Assembly (NCBI GenBank): GCA_963693305.1
Contig: OY855903.1
Span: 34,436,751 to 34,500,750 of the forward strand
DNA length: 64,000 bases
DNA from: Meandrina meandrites
Taxonomy: Eukaryota > Cnidaria > Anthozoa > Scleractinia > Meandrinidae
Direction: 5' to 3'
The notes below the pieces were generated by a model. The model searched no databases, had not been told where the DNA came from, and was given only the letters and a program-made list of their open reading frames with translations. This document shows, in pieces, positions 1 through 11,539 of this stretch. Numbering within the stretch: the first letter of the stretch is position 1; each line of letters begins with the position of its first letter. Both the position numbers and the translations under genes were made by a program.

Positions 1-557
1 TCATAGTGTGCAATGTGGAAATGAGAAATGAATGACAAATGTGAAAAATTGACATACATGTTTGCATGATTGGCTGCAAAAACAGAATACATGTAGTTAC
101 AAGTTCCAGTCAGCACAAGATTTTTTCTTAACTTCATTATAATCAGTTTGTAAATATTCACAAAAGGTAGAATGTTAAGTCACAAAAGGTGATTCAGATG
201 CAGGACATTTAACTCAAATGTAAAAAAGTCTTTATTTATAAAGTAGGCCAGCTCAAGATCTACAAAATTGTGGGCATGTGTTTTGTTATTAGATGTTTAC
301 TATTCCTTCTGTTTACATGATTAGATCAAAATGTCCTGCCTCTGGCCACAGCTAAACAAAGACAGGGATATACATTGTCAGTGGTGGCATTTAATAAGGA
401 AACAGTCACTCAGGGCTGATTCAAGTTAAAAAATATTATGCTGATTTTGTACAATATTGTGCTACAATATTATTTTTTTCACTGGATTTGAAATAATCAT
501 TTTATTTAGATACAATATGACCTGCCTGCTTGTCACTATGTGTGAACTCAAGATTAA
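1..557. other. AT-rich stretch without a recognised gene
   Basis: No open frame with a recognisable domain was seen here on either strand. The stretch lies downstream of the minus-strand transposase gene that ends at 558 and may hold its 3' untranslated region and the end of its transposon, but I could not identify a terminal inverted repeat. Confidence 0.5.
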
Positions 558-2120
558 TTAAACACTAATAATGGGATCCTGCAGGTTGCACAACATGGCA
601 CACACAGACCACATTTGATTCACTACCCCAAAAAGGCTCAATGGAACAACCCCCTCAAAAATAAGAAAATTCTTCACCTTATTTATTGCCCTTTCCACAT
701 GGATTCTTAAGCTAGCAATTTCTTGTGTTGCAATCACATCTTCAGCTGGCATCTGATCAAACATTCCCAGAAAAGGAGGGATGTTCAAGGAAACACCAAG
801 GGGTAGAATGTCTTCAATAGTAAAGCCCTTGTCAGCCATTACAGAGTCCCCATTTGAAAAGGAAAGGTTCAAGAAGCCACTTCGCTCTACTATTTCCCTG
901 TCAGATATACTGCCAGTATAGAGTTGGCTAATAAATGTTAAGAACCCTTTAGGTGAAATTCCCACTAATGCCTTTAAAGTGGTATGGTGTTTATATGAGC
1001 TAAACAATTCACTATTTAATAGAAGGCTGCTAGGCATTTCACAGCGGATCTCTGTACAGTCAATAATGACCCTTGTGGTTGGATACTTCGCCTTAAAATC
1101 CTGAGGCATTGTCTCATTTACTATTTCTCTAGAAGGCCAAATATTTATTTGACCAAGTTTCAAATACATATAGTTTATCCAAGAAATAAAAATTCTGCTA
1201 ACAGTTGGCTGAGAAACGTTAAATAAGTGAGCTAAATGTAACTCGGCAAAACCTTGCCTCAGTCTACACAATGTCAAAAAAAACTCATCTACTGGTTTTA
1301 GAGACCTTGGCCTTCCTTGTTTCACAGGCTTAGCATTGCCAGCAACTTCCTTTCCAGACAACCAGTAATTTATGTTTTCTCCCCTGGCTCCAGGGTCCAA
1401 AAAGTCGTACAGTGCCAACATAGTCTCATAATTCGGAAACCCCGTATAAAATGTTACTAGCGAGTCATTTGATGAGATGTTTTTTAATGAAAACATCTGT
1501 TCCTCTAGTTGCTCGTTCTTCTGTTCCAGAGACAGAATTTTGTCCTTTAATTGCAAAACGACTGCTTCCAGTTCTTCAATTTTTAAAAGAGCTGCAGACA
1601 GCTTCTCTTGAAGCTCGGTTGTTATTACATTATTATGCTCCTCTCGCTCCGGTGTTTGCGGTATTTCTTCTGTTTCTGGAAAAGACGTCCCGTCGGCCAT
1701 ATTTGTAGAAGACGAATCATTGCATGTAACTTCGCTGAATTCGGTCGCCGAATGCGTAACTTCGCTAAATTCTGACGCTAAATTGTTTATCACGGTTGTA
1801 GCCGTGAAGCGTGGAGTTGGTGGCGGCCGTTTGCGGGGAGAACTTCGCTTCCATGCGAAGATACTTGGCACAGCTTCTGGTTTGGGACTGATCCTTCCAT
1901 TAAGACTTTTCTTCAAATCTTCAGGCTTAAAATGCCTCGAACAAACCCTCGTTCCTTCTAATATAGAAAAATCCTTGCCTACATCTCTTCTAATGGCATG
2001 GATCCACTGCTTTCTTGTACTTGGATCGTCTGGAAAACGAAAAAAGGATATCTTTTCCCCCGTATCTTTGTCTCGCTTATCCTTCTTCGTACACAACGGA
2101 ACGCAACAATGTGTTGGCAT
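558..2120 (-). CDS. THAP-domain DDE transposase
   Basis: This uninterrupted 520-residue frame reads as an intact transposase. Residues 1 to about 90 form a THAP zinc-binding DNA-binding domain: paired cysteines near the start, a later CSRHF and the closing AVPSIF. A coiled coil follows at about 165-215, then a helix-turn-helix at about 270-320. The catalytic RNase-H-like fold has Asp354 (in IIDCTE), Asp430 (in MADKGF) and Glu476 (in HVERAI), a complete DDE triad of the DDE_Tnp_4 type. Such proteins move cut-and-paste DNA transposons of the ISL2EU/IS4EU and Harbinger-like branches; the THAP domain would bind transposon ends in the nucleus. The ATG at 2120 is chosen because THAP domains start at the N-terminus. 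The lack of stops suggests a recent copy or a domesticated gene. Transposon ends were not found, so the exact superfamily is uncertain. Confidence 0.85.
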   Translation of the reverse strand: MPTHCCVPLCTKKDKRDKDTGEKISFFRFPDDPSTRKQWIHAIRRDVGKDFSILEGTRVCSRHFKPEDLKKSLNGRISPKPEAVPSIFAWKRSSPRKRPPPTPRFTATTVINNLASEFSEVTHSATEFSEVTCNDSSSTNMADGTSFPETEEIPQTPEREEHNNVITTELQEKLSAALLKIEELEAVVLQLKDKILSLEQKNEQLEEQMFSLKNISSNDSLVTFYTGFPNYETMLALYDFLDPGARGENINYWLSGKEVAGNAKPVKQGRPRSLKPVDEFFLTLCRLRQGFAELHLAHLFNVSQPTVSRIFISWINYMYLKLGQINIWPSREIVNETMPQDFKAKYPTTRVIIDCTEIRCEMPSSLLLNSELFSSYKHHTTLKALVGISPKGFLTFISQLYTGSISDREIVERSGFLNLSFSNGDSVMADKGFTIEDILPLGVSLNIPPFLGMFDQMPAEDVIATQEIASLRIHVERAINKVKNFLIFEGVVPLSLFGVVNQMWSVCAMLCNLQDPIISV

Positions 2121-2454
2121 CTCTCAGCTAATCTCCGAGTGGAAAATATTCTTGTCGGCCAAAGTTGTCCCCTATAAAGACTAAGGGAACCTTTTACCCA
2201 GCTATTTTTCAAAAGATAAAAGTTTCAAATATCTTCTCGTAGTTTTTACAGCCAAGACACTCCAATATAATACAAATCTAAGTGCGCTTCAAGGTTCAGC
2301 TGGCCTACCAAGCCTCGCTTTCATGTGTTCGAAACCAGGCCGTTCCGCGCGGCCGCCATTTATGAATAGGGTGTATTGTGTAGACCGTGGGATCCGGGAG
2401 GTGGTGTTTAATTGCACAAAGCTTAGCACAAATAAAGGTTTGCAATAAGTCACT
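2121..2454. other. Intergenic region between two minus-strand genes
   Basis: This gap separates the ATG of the THAP transposase (2120) from the end of the HUH/helicase gene (2455). It contains a GC-rich patch with a GCGGCCGCC core near 2350 and would carry the transposase promoter. No motif is firm enough to name. Confidence 0.4.
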
Positions 2455-3561
2455 TCAGTTCAAAATGAGAGAGGCAAAACATTTTGGACATTTGGGGATT
2501 TCCTTCTGGTTTCGTTCTTCTATTCTTACGTTAAAATGAAAAATTTTCCAGCGCACTGCCATCATTTCTGTTTCCCGTTCATCAATCACGCCACTCTTAA
2601 TGTAAATAATGGGCTGTTTCCCTGTGCAAAATATCGGAGTGTCTTTGTCAAAGACAATGTCTCTAGCATAATGGGTCTTTGGAGCAGGCAAATGTACAAT
2701 TTGTCCCTCAAGCATTAGAAGAAAATCGTGCCACTGGATTACCGGTACTTGTTGCGACCACCGGAAATCGTTCAGAAAAATGCACTCAGCATCTTCGGCT
2801 CCAACCCATGCCAAAGAGCTACACTCCGGATTACAAAAAGTGTTGTAAACAGATGTAAGAGGGTTCAGTATAAATGTCTTGGCAGAATTCGCGGGTCCAC
2901 AAATCATTATGTTTCTGAATATGCTGCGCCCCTTATCTAGAAGTTCCTTTATGGACTCTGTAAATGTTTCCTTGCATATACCATTTTGCTGTAGCACTTC
3001 AAGTGCACAAGAAAGCCACTGTCCTTCACATCCGGTAACACATTCGCCTTGCTCAGCCTCTTCAAGAATTTCAATGCGCGATTTGTTAGACCTGTCTAGT
3101 TTTTCTTGTGCGGTTCTCATTTCCCATGCTGTAGTCAAAACCTCTGCAACTACACAAGGTCCTCTATTTACAATAAACTCAGCAACGTCGAATTTTCCTT
3201 CCATTTTCTGCTTATTTGCAAACGCCAACAATTCCGTTCTGTTTTTAATACCTTTTTGGACTATTAATTCAGAAAGCTCGAACGCAGATAGGCATTTTTT
3301 TCGTTTGTTGCGGCTCGATCTCTTATCTTCTTCACAAACGCTTCCTTCAATATCCGAGTTAATGTCATCCGTGTCATCATCGGAGCTGGCGGTTTTTGGA
3401 AGCTCGCGCTTTGTAAACACTTTCTTTACACTAGAGGCAGCGTTAGTCTTCTTAGGTTTTGAATTCCACAAGTCTGGATGATTGTTGCTTTGCAAAAATT
3501 CTTGGTCTTCAAGTGCTATAATAATTATGATGCAGATTGGAAAAATGCACTGAAATGTCAT
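2455..3561 (-). pseudogene. SF3-type helicase half of a Rep-like gene
   Basis: This frame encodes the helicase half of a replication-initiator-like protein. It begins with a charged, Ser/Asp-rich linker (about 60-110), then an alpha-helical stretch, then a P-loop ATPase with Walker A GPANSAKT at 2875-2898, an acidic Walker B-like strand (IFLNDF), a motif-C-like strand (TPIFCTGK) and a Cys-x2-Cys near the C-terminus. This order matches superfamily 3 helicases of small Rep proteins (parvovirus NS1-like and CRESS-DNA-like), which unwind DNA after an HUH nuclease nicks it. The listed start is only where the frame opens; the natural protein very likely continues from the frame at 3509-3916, so the break near 3510-3540 makes this copy probably non-functional. 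It could belong to an undescribed transposon or be an old viral integration. Confidence 0.65.
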
Positions 3562-3916
3562 AACGGCGTTTCAAGTAATTCTTTGAGGGTAGCCACCTTT
3601 TGCATTTGTCCAGTTTAATAGCCAAGTGATAGTGATATCGTCCGTTTTCGTGGGACTCTCTGCAACAAGCCCACTGCAAAACATCTGAATTTGTTTCCTT
3701 GAAAGAACAAACAACAGCTTTGGCAAAAGATTTGCGCGTTGAAAACTTGTCCAAATTCGATTGGCTGTAGGTCACCAGATAAACCTGCCTCACAGCTGAG
3801 GATTTTAATTCCGTTAATAGATCTTCTTTTCCTTTTGTCGCACTATGGCTTTCGTTTTCATCACATCCATCATCGCTAGACTCGGAGTCAGTTCCATAAA
3901 CGTTAAGAAACTCCAT
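3509..3916 (-). pseudogene. HUH endonuclease half of a Rep-like gene
   Basis: From the ATG at 3916 this frame gives an acidic Ser/Glu-rich leader, then a small nuclease domain. A strand VYLVTYS is followed about 40 residues later by the HUH metal-binding motif YHYHLAIKL (His-Tyr-His at 3626-3634), and a tyrosine-rich HHNYYS lies near the end, where the nucleophilic tyrosine is expected. HUH nucleases nick single-stranded DNA and stay joined to the 5' end through tyrosine; they drive rolling-circle replication or transposition. The frame stops at 3509, just after the tyrosines, while the helicase continues in another frame. A small deletion or frameshift at this point is the simplest explanation. 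No intron signals are seen at the junction. Confidence 0.6.
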
Positions 3917-4030
3917 ACACGTACAGAAATAGCAACCGTTGTAAATAAAATACAAAGCGCCGTTTGACGCGACTAAACGCGCAGTTCGTTCTAATATGAA
4001 ACCACTGAGACTAACCAAAGGTATTTCCAA

Positions 4031-5599
4031 GGACTTTGTGAGAAATATACAATTTAAAACATATATTAAGGAAACATGGTAACAACCGAATAAATTGAGC
4101 GAATTTCCTTCTCGTACCGATACTTAATAGTTTTCTGGAAAATCACTTATCATCTCAATCTATGTTCTATTTGTTGCGTTGACGTAAGAAAGTGTTATCT
4201 CTGAAATCTGGCAACGTTGCCTGCGTAAACCAGTACAGAAAAAAAAAATTGGTGATCTTTTTACACTGTACATTGCGTTCTTAACTTCACCTCAAGCCAA
4301 ACAAATCAAAAAATGCACTGGACTTCGCTTTATTTAGTACCTTACTGGCATTTTCCTTACTCCTCCCTTTTTGCAGTCAATTAGCGCTAATGACATCAAA
4401 GACAGAAATGCAAAAAATTCACTTCTTTATTGTGAAATTTCCAAACCACGAAAGTTAGACAAAAGAAATTCATATTTTTTAAAACGATACATTAAAAAGA
4501 AATAGTGCTGTAAATTTCATCACTTGCTTAGGCTATAAAAGATAGTTATAACGGGTTGAAGTACTCAGACAACTAGTTTCAAAATGGTTGAGACACTCTC
4601 CTCCAAAAATGCCTTTCCCTTTAAAATTGCTCCAAAAATTGGAAAAGAAGTAAGAAATATAGCTTCCGACCCCCCACCCCCCTTTCAAAGTTGTTGCTTA
4701 ACTAACTCAATGTCATGCGCACAAGTTAGCAACATTGAGAGGGCGGACTTGGAGAGTTCATTGTCTGAAGTGTGAAGGAATTTAGCTCAGAATTAATGTT
4801 TCAATGGATTTTTAACATGAAATGTTGCCATTGTTTCGAACTAGGGTTCGGTGCCGAGAGTCCCAATAGTTGCAGTCTCAAGTTTCGAAGGCAATACTTA
4901 CTTATTTGCTGGAGTTATTATGGAATTCAGCAGCCTGGAGATTAAACTTCTCAAGGTGGACATTAGCTCAAATAGCGAAGCAGGTAAGCTGTATTAATGA
5001 CAAAATCTGCTTGAGATATGTTGATTTCGATACCGGCTAAAAAATCGCAAATGCTTGTACATGTGCTGATACAAACGGACATAACTTTTAAAATACTGAA
5101 AACATACATGGGATTTTGCATATTTTTGCAGATGAAGGACGGCACTTTTCGGCTGTATAGGCTAGAGACATCAAGCAGGTGCCAAATTTGTAAAATTAGC
5201 TTCTAAATCTAGGCAATTTTCAGCCTTCGGTCAATATCGATTAGTAGTGTTCATAATATGGTCAATTTCGCCTTTCCAGATAAATTGAGGGGAAAATTGT
5301 AACTGTCATGAGAAACTAGAAAGGTTTATGAGCAAATTGATATAAAACTCGTGGCTTGAAGATACGAATGGAAAACTTTACAGTGTCACCAAAAGGCCTA
5401 TTTTTAAGTTTTCAAGACGTTGCGACTGGCCCTGGCCAGGGAAAATATTTAATGGCTCCTAATGCGGCCCGAAAATTATTTTGAATCAAACCAAATCTGT
5501 TTTAGTTCTTTCCTCGGTAAAGTCTTTCAGTTGACAGAGTTTCAGGCAAAATTATTTTTGATGCAAAATTGAGCGGGTGGTTTTAACAGAGACCGCCTC
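4031..5599. other. Non-coding stretch
   Basis: No supported gene. Short open frames here are unrelated to known domains. The interval upstream of the Rep-like gene (4031-4300) would hold its promoter. A C-rich run occurs near 4670-4682. Nothing else stands out. Confidence 0.5.
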
Positions 5600-5603
5600 T
5601 TAA

Positions 5604-7638
5604 CCCATTGGCGCCTGTGCCGCCCATAACCGCCCGTGCGAAAACCACCCCTGAAATGCCTGTGCCGCCCGTAACCGCCCGAAAAAAGCACATGGTGACA
5701 AATGCTCTTTCCCTCCCTCCCTGGAGACTTTTTGGTTCTCCTATTGTTCTATCGATAATAAGGGCAAATAAACCAATCAGAATCTGTTTTCTGTGCATAT
5801 TTTTAGAGAACTCTAGGGGTCCAAGAGAGAAGGTTTTTCGTCTTGACTCGTGCGTTCAAAATGTACAAGAAAATCATGGCGCATCACCGCTCTTGTTTAC
5901 AAACTTTCAAGGCCTTGAAAGAAACAAAATGACACCCTTAAAGCTGTTGCCATGACAACAGTTTTGCCGCTGGTGCTGTCTCAATAAAAACTGAAATTCC
6001 CAGTTTTTGTCTTAACCAAGAACCATCTAGCACAGCCAATCTGATGCTGGGAATTAAGACAATGTGGGAACAATGACCGTTCCAAGCAGGACCCTTTTTC
6101 TCACTTAAGAGGCTACAAATGGGGATATTTGTTTTTTTGACAGAGAGAGACTGGAGCTGAAAGGGTTGCTATGGCAACAATACTAAGGGTGTCATTTTGT
6201 TGCTTTTGTGATGCACATTGGTGGTGCCAAGTTTCAAGGACACTGCTTCAATATTTCCAGAGATATTTTTTATTCAGTATTTTACCATTTTTCAGTTGCA
6301 AATCTTATGACGTCATCACTGATCTAATTTGCATAATACAAAAATGACAATATCTCAGAAACGAAAAAAGATATTTCGAAAAGAAAAACGCCATTCTTCT
6401 GTATTTTGAAAGGCCTTTCAAATAAGCAGAAAATATTTTTCGTGTCATATACACTTTAAGTGGCTCTAAAATGGAAAATCATGGAATACAGAGTGCTTAA
6501 ACCTCGTTGAGGACGGATTCATCTTCCTTCCACGGCAGCGAAGACACGGTGTCATGGCGCTTCGAAATGTGTTTTGAATAGAAATCACGGACCAACACAC
6601 GAACTTAATGCGGCTTCCCAAGACTTTTGAAAACAAAAATGGTAATGTACAGTAGTGCTTTGAATATGGATGGATTTTTTAGAAGGATCGGTAAAGCCAT
6701 TGAGTGAACAATTGACTGCAAAAGCCCTCGGCTAAAATTAGAACTTTCGCTTTAGCGTGAACATGTGAATAATTAATTCTTGATGCAGAATTACACGGCT
6801 TTGAATTTTTTTGATTTTTTGACGCTTTTGAATACATTTCTTGGCTTTATCCTTAATAAAATTTAATTCGAAACAAAGTGTCTTTCAAGTTTCTTTCATT
6901 TATCAATCTTTAGTTCGGAATTTTCAAGCTTTTGAAGCGAACAGATTTGACACGCACGTGTTATTATCTGATACGCATCTTGTCACCGAGACTTGCTTCG
7001 GTTGTTTATTTAGCCGCTTTGTTTTGAGTTGTGTTTATAGCTTTAGAAAATTACTACAGTGCTTCAGAAAATACAAAGGAGTTTGTTTATTAACGTTAAA
7101 AGTAAAGGAAAGCGTAGAAAGTGTTGCTAGTGTTCATTGAGTGGCAAGAATTCTGTAGTTTTGTCAGCGATTTTCGCTGTTTTTCGCTGCCGTGACATGT
7201 AAATATTTTTGTCTTCTCGAATTACCGCTTTTCTGCACCAAGAAAATACCTTGGTACTGTTGAATTAATGGCAGTGTCAGTTGTACAGAATGAAAACCTA
7301 CCTTTTTCCAGAGTATTTTACGATATTTTTAAGACTTTGTTCAAAGTCTGTGTGTTTTTGCGAGCTCCTAAAATCACGCGCGGAGGTGAATTAAATTTTG
7401 TCGCTGTCTTGAAGTTTGGTTTGGGATCAATTTATCAAGGCTGATAAACTCTTCAATTCATAAATTAGTCTTTCAACATGTCTAGTTGGAATAAAAGTTT
7501 ACTTCAAGAACTAATTATTTGTCTGGATTTACTGCGCATATGGTTTATTTTTTCCACTTGCACGCTTGCATTAAATGCCGTAAAAGAGCCAGGTATTTAG
7601 GGGTGGGTGCGCGCTAAAAACCTTCAGGCGTCAATGGG
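5604..7638. mobile_element. Non-autonomous piggyBac-like element
   Basis: The ends are inverted repeats: CCCATTGGCGCCTG on the left and, on the opposite strand of the right end, CCCATTGACGCCTG. Each end abuts a TTAA (5600-5603 and 7639-7642), the target duplication made by piggyBac transposases, whose termini begin with CCC. The 2,035-bp interior has no transposase-like frame, so this is a deletion derivative or MITE that needs a piggyBac enzyme supplied elsewhere. CCGCCC-rich imperfect repeats lie just inside the left end (5617-5680). Confidence 0.7.
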
Positions 7639-7642
7639 TTAA

Positions 7643-9299
7643 AACATGTTTTAAAATCCTACAACATTTTTTGTGACATACACAACAATCATAAGCGAGT
7701 TGTAGGTTTGATTAACATGAAACCACTCTTGTAAGCAAAAACAAAATCATACTATCTCCTTCTCTACATTTACAGGGTGCCCCCAAAAATTTGGAGTAGA
7801 AGATGTTTTGTAGTACATGGCACTGAGCAATTAAGCAAAATATACATCATGTAATCTTACATGAAGTTTAAACTGCTGACCATTAATGAGCCTAGTTCAC
7901 GAGCTGGTTCACAGAATTTACAAGATTCTTGCTTCGTTTTCTTCACATTCTCAGCCAAATTTGTTTTCAGCTTGGAGAGAGGTTATTATAAGGTAAAGAA
8001 ATCCTATACAACTTTAAGATTGTTTCATTTTACATTTTTTATGTAGAAAAATATTATTTATCTCAAGAGTAGCTGGCACACCAAGGACTACTGGTCGCCA
8101 GGGCTTATGAAGGACAAAACGGTCATCATTTTACTTCTCTTATTATTATCTTCTATTAGCTGCTTTAACAGCCGAGTTTTACAGTGTTTGAAGTTGCTTT
8201 ACACAGGAAAAGAATACCAAAGTCTATACAAAGCAATTTCCTTTTGACCCGCTACATTTAAAGTTGAAGAAAATTGCAGGACTTTTCAAGGACTTGCACA
8301 GAAATTCAAAGACTTTTTTTCAAAGACTCCCTCTAAAATTCAAGGACTTTTTAAGACTGTGCATCCTTGATTTATTATGTAAAACATAACCATGTTTCAA
8401 AAGCTTTTTTTTATTCTGACACGCTTGTGATTGACACAAGCCAATCGACAAATTGTAAAGAAAGTTTGACTTCCTAAACAGTACCAGTTTATTAGTTGTT
8501 GGGTAAGGTTATTGTGATTTTTTTCCGCATTGTCATTATTCTTCTATTGTTTACACTTCAATATCATTGTTTTCAGGTTTTCTTTCTGAAAAGGAGGAAG
8601 TGCCAGTTAGGCTTATTTGAGGCTGTTCTAACGAGATATATGTTAGCAACAGATGCCACTACCTCACTTGGAACAGTAATGCAGGTGAAGATGTTTTGTT
8701 AACCCAGTCTGTCATCCAGCATCATATTTGAAGCCCCCACCACCACCGAGGAGTCCACCTCATGAGAGGAAGCCAGCCCTCCACTCAGTGTTAGTGGAAC
8801 ATGTTATTCTCTGACATATCAGAAAATCTGGATGATATACCTTCCTTAGGTGAGTTGTTTTTCAACCCTTTTAATTTTCTGGTTACATTTGTCTGAAGTA
8901 GAAAAAAAAAATTGAAGTGGATGGATGGATGGATGGATAATCTACAATAATCCTTACAAGTACCAATAAGCAAAGCAAAGTTTTGTGTCATAGTGCGGGC
9001 TCCGGTCTTCTATAGTATAAAAATTTCATATATTTTCTTAGTTTACAAGCATTAAGAATACTTGAAAAAATATATAGTAATATATATAGGGATAAAAATA
9101 TATGGTAGTTTATCAAAGATAATGTTTCTCATAGGTTAAGTTGACTGCCACTTATTTTAGAATAGTTTAACTCCTTTTGAATTTGTATGTCAGTATTTTG
9201 TCTTGATTGACAGAATTTTCCACATCACATCATAAGTGTGAATTGCCGGTGCTCATCGATGAGTCGTAGCTAAATGAAGCAATTATTGAAGAGCAGCCC
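7643..9299. other. Non-coding AT-rich stretch
   Basis: No supported gene. It contains a GGAT microsatellite at about 8918-8938 and a CCACCACCACC run near 8738. A weakly conserved tail of a FLYWCH/MULE-type element may start at the right edge. Confidence 0.45.
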
Positions 9300-9545
9300 A
9301 TCAGTGACCAGCTTTCTCCTGTGACATTCGAAATTGTAGAAGGAGCATTGAAGCGAGGGCAAAAGAAGTTGTTCGACAGCCATGGCTACTCATATTGCAC
9401 GAAACATCGCCAAAATCAAATTACCTACTAGCACTGCAGTCTCCAAGGTAAAGACAACCACTGCCCAGCTTCTGTTACTCAGGGACCAGAAGTTGGACTC
9501 CAAGAAACAGCCAAGTTGATTCCCACCATTAAAAGGAAAGCAACC
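9300..9545 (+). pseudogene. FLYWCH zinc-finger fragment
   Basis: Forward translation from about 9325 gives FEIVEGALKRGQKKL, then DGYSYCTKHRQNQITY, a stop, and HCSLQGKDNHCPASVTQ. Spacing of aromatic residues, cysteines and histidine matches the FLYWCH zinc finger that anthozoan MULE-like transposons carry in front of their transposase. The stop falls where the conserved tryptophan would be, so a single substitution has destroyed it. No transposase domain follows in the next 500 bp; this is an isolated remnant. Confidence 0.65.
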
Positions 9546-9710
9546 CACAGCTTGTTATGGCCAGCATCGGCAATATAGTCTGGGAGCAAATGTAATCCCG
9601 TGGGAATTTCGTGCTGAAAGCAAGCCACCAGTTTAAAAGTGTTTATTTGGGTCTAGTAAACATGAAACGTTTTGGTGGCAACTCTGCAACTTGCTAGGAC
9701 AGGTTTTAAG

Positions 9711-9729
9711 GGGGGGGGGGGGGGGGGGT
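9711..9729. repeat. Poly-G tract
   Basis: A run of about 19 G residues interrupts otherwise mixed sequence. It may be length-variable and could be an assembly-sensitive site. Confidence 0.9.
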
Positions 9730-10038
9730 TGAAAATTGGACGTATACGAGCCAACATGAAAACGAGGCTGGTACATTAAATTCTTTATAACCTCATCGAT
9801 TACCATCAGTTAACCACCAAACTTGGCAGATAATAGTAGAAGGAGTGCTGTTAAAGGACATGGGTACTGTTCCTTTGCCAACTCTGCTGAGACCAGGCAT
9901 GCATGTCTCAAAAGTCCCGAGAACTTTGTGGGCCTTAAAAGCAGTCCTGTAGAGCCCCCAAAAACACTTTCCCATGTTTCTTGAACCGCAAGAAAATTTC
10001 GGGCCAGAGAAAATCACGTCATTTTCCCTTTAAACTTC

Positions 10039-10570
10039 ATGGGAGCTCTTGAGCTCCATAAAAGTTTTCCCAGGAAATTCTTTTTTGATAAAATGGCTGC
10101 CACTGCGGGAGCAATTATTCCCAGTCATGTGAAGAGGACGTATCAAGAACGGACAGTACTTGCAGGAATGCGAAGGCAAGATGTAATCAAGCCATACAGA
10201 TTGTCCCCTGAGAGAATTGCCTGGCTGATCCAGAAATTTGAGGATAAACTCAGTCACAATGGGAGCCGAGACTTTCCGCTCAGTGCGGAAACACAGGTGA
10301 GCTTTTTTCCCCCAGTTATTTGATACAATTTAAAATCACAATTCGTCACGATGTTGTCAAGAACAACTCTTCATTAGTGGATTAGAATGAAAAATTGTCT
10401 ATTACAACTTTTTTTCGTCCTTACGGCATTAAAATATTTTGCCAGTGGCAGTATTTGAAGGTAATCAGCGATACGATGGGAATATCAAAGGCCAGTTCAA
10501 GTCCCTGTGTTCATGCAGTTGCCGAGTGTTTGTATGATTTCAGGTTTAACCCTTTTCACCATGCTTGCTT
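10039..10570 (+). pseudogene. Decayed Harbinger transposase, first exons
   Basis: A first exon (10093 or upstream to 10295) encodes a protein ending PLSAETQ followed by a GTGAGC splice donor, the same end and donor position as exon 1 of the intact Harbinger transposase at 52109-52312 (PLAPETQ). A second block at about 10440-10550 matches exon 2 of that gene (helix-turn-helix with DTMGISKASS). The DDE exon is absent. With the Myb-like remnant at 10985-11110 on the other strand this outlines an internally deleted Harbinger copy in the same two-gene opposed layout. Confidence 0.65.
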
Positions 10571-10984
10571 ATACTAAATTACGCACGCAGCATAGTTGTT
10601 GTTTGTAACTGAGCGAAAGATTTATATTATTTCATGTAATTGTTCTCTGAAGTCTATATGTAGCTCCACATGAATAGCGATAAAACAATTTAAAAGAATA
10701 ATCTGTAAAAAAGGTAGCGATAAATCATCCACTCAAGCAGATTTTTGACATTTTAACTGCGATCAATAAAGTAGACTGTTTCCTGTTTCTGGATATCTTG
10801 GAAAGATCCCTCCTGCAGTTTTTGAGTATAAGTGATGCCCTTTGTGGTCATTTAGCTCAGATGACCTTGATCTCAGAAGCCGAACAAAGGCCAATGCTTC
10901 TCACACCTGGTTAGGGCCAGTTCAGGTGCCTGAATGAGTTAACACTCCTTCATGCAAGGGAAATGCTAGTTTTTCTGTTCTTAT

Positions 10985-11112
10985 GATATGTACCTGTTCA
11001 TCTGGCAAATTTCCATTTCCTGTGACCCTTAGTCTCTTTAGTTCATTTTGCCTAGCAGCTCTCTCTTTCTTTTTTACAATTGTTGCCATGTCTTCCCATC
11101 TCTTTTTTACCT
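10985..11112 (-). pseudogene. Decayed Harbinger Myb-like partner, one exon
   Basis: On the minus strand this segment reads as an exon like 58896-59009: the RWEDM helix, a run of Lys/Arg/Glu and TGNGN near the donor. It is the relic of the SANT/Myb-like partner protein that Harbinger elements encode besides their transposase. The rest of the gene is missing. Confidence 0.55.
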
Positions 11113-11539
11113 TATATACAATAATCCATAAACAAAATTAACAATCGTGCATCAATATCTTGATGTTTATATAGATGTTTATATGGTAGGACAAAAATTA
11201 AGACAACATTTCCTGAAATGCCTATATAATTAAGTTTCAGAATGTTGCCGTATATCTGGATTAACTGGTGAAAATGTTTGGTTTCAGAACTGTTCGTTAT
11301 TTACTTATTAAGCATCCCGGTATTTGGAAACTTAATTGCTCCTAATTACTTTGTGATGGGGAATACGCTGGGAGAATAAACTCTTTATTACCTACTTGGG
11401 TGGGGGAAGGGATGAAAGATCTTAAAGACCCTTGATCAGTACGAGACTGGGTGAAGTATAATATCAAGAAATATTCGAGAAAATATTCAGTGAACAAATC
11501 TAAGGGAAAAAAAAGCTGAAGAGCAGATCTTAAACAACC

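Noticed and set aside
2121..2454. CpG-island promoter of a host gene
   Set aside because: Only a short GC-rich patch, and both neighbours are mobile-element genes; no host exon follows.
6841..7140. Small protein gene in the piggyBac-like element
   Set aside because: A 99-codon frame with no similarity to transposases and biased AT composition; chance open frame.
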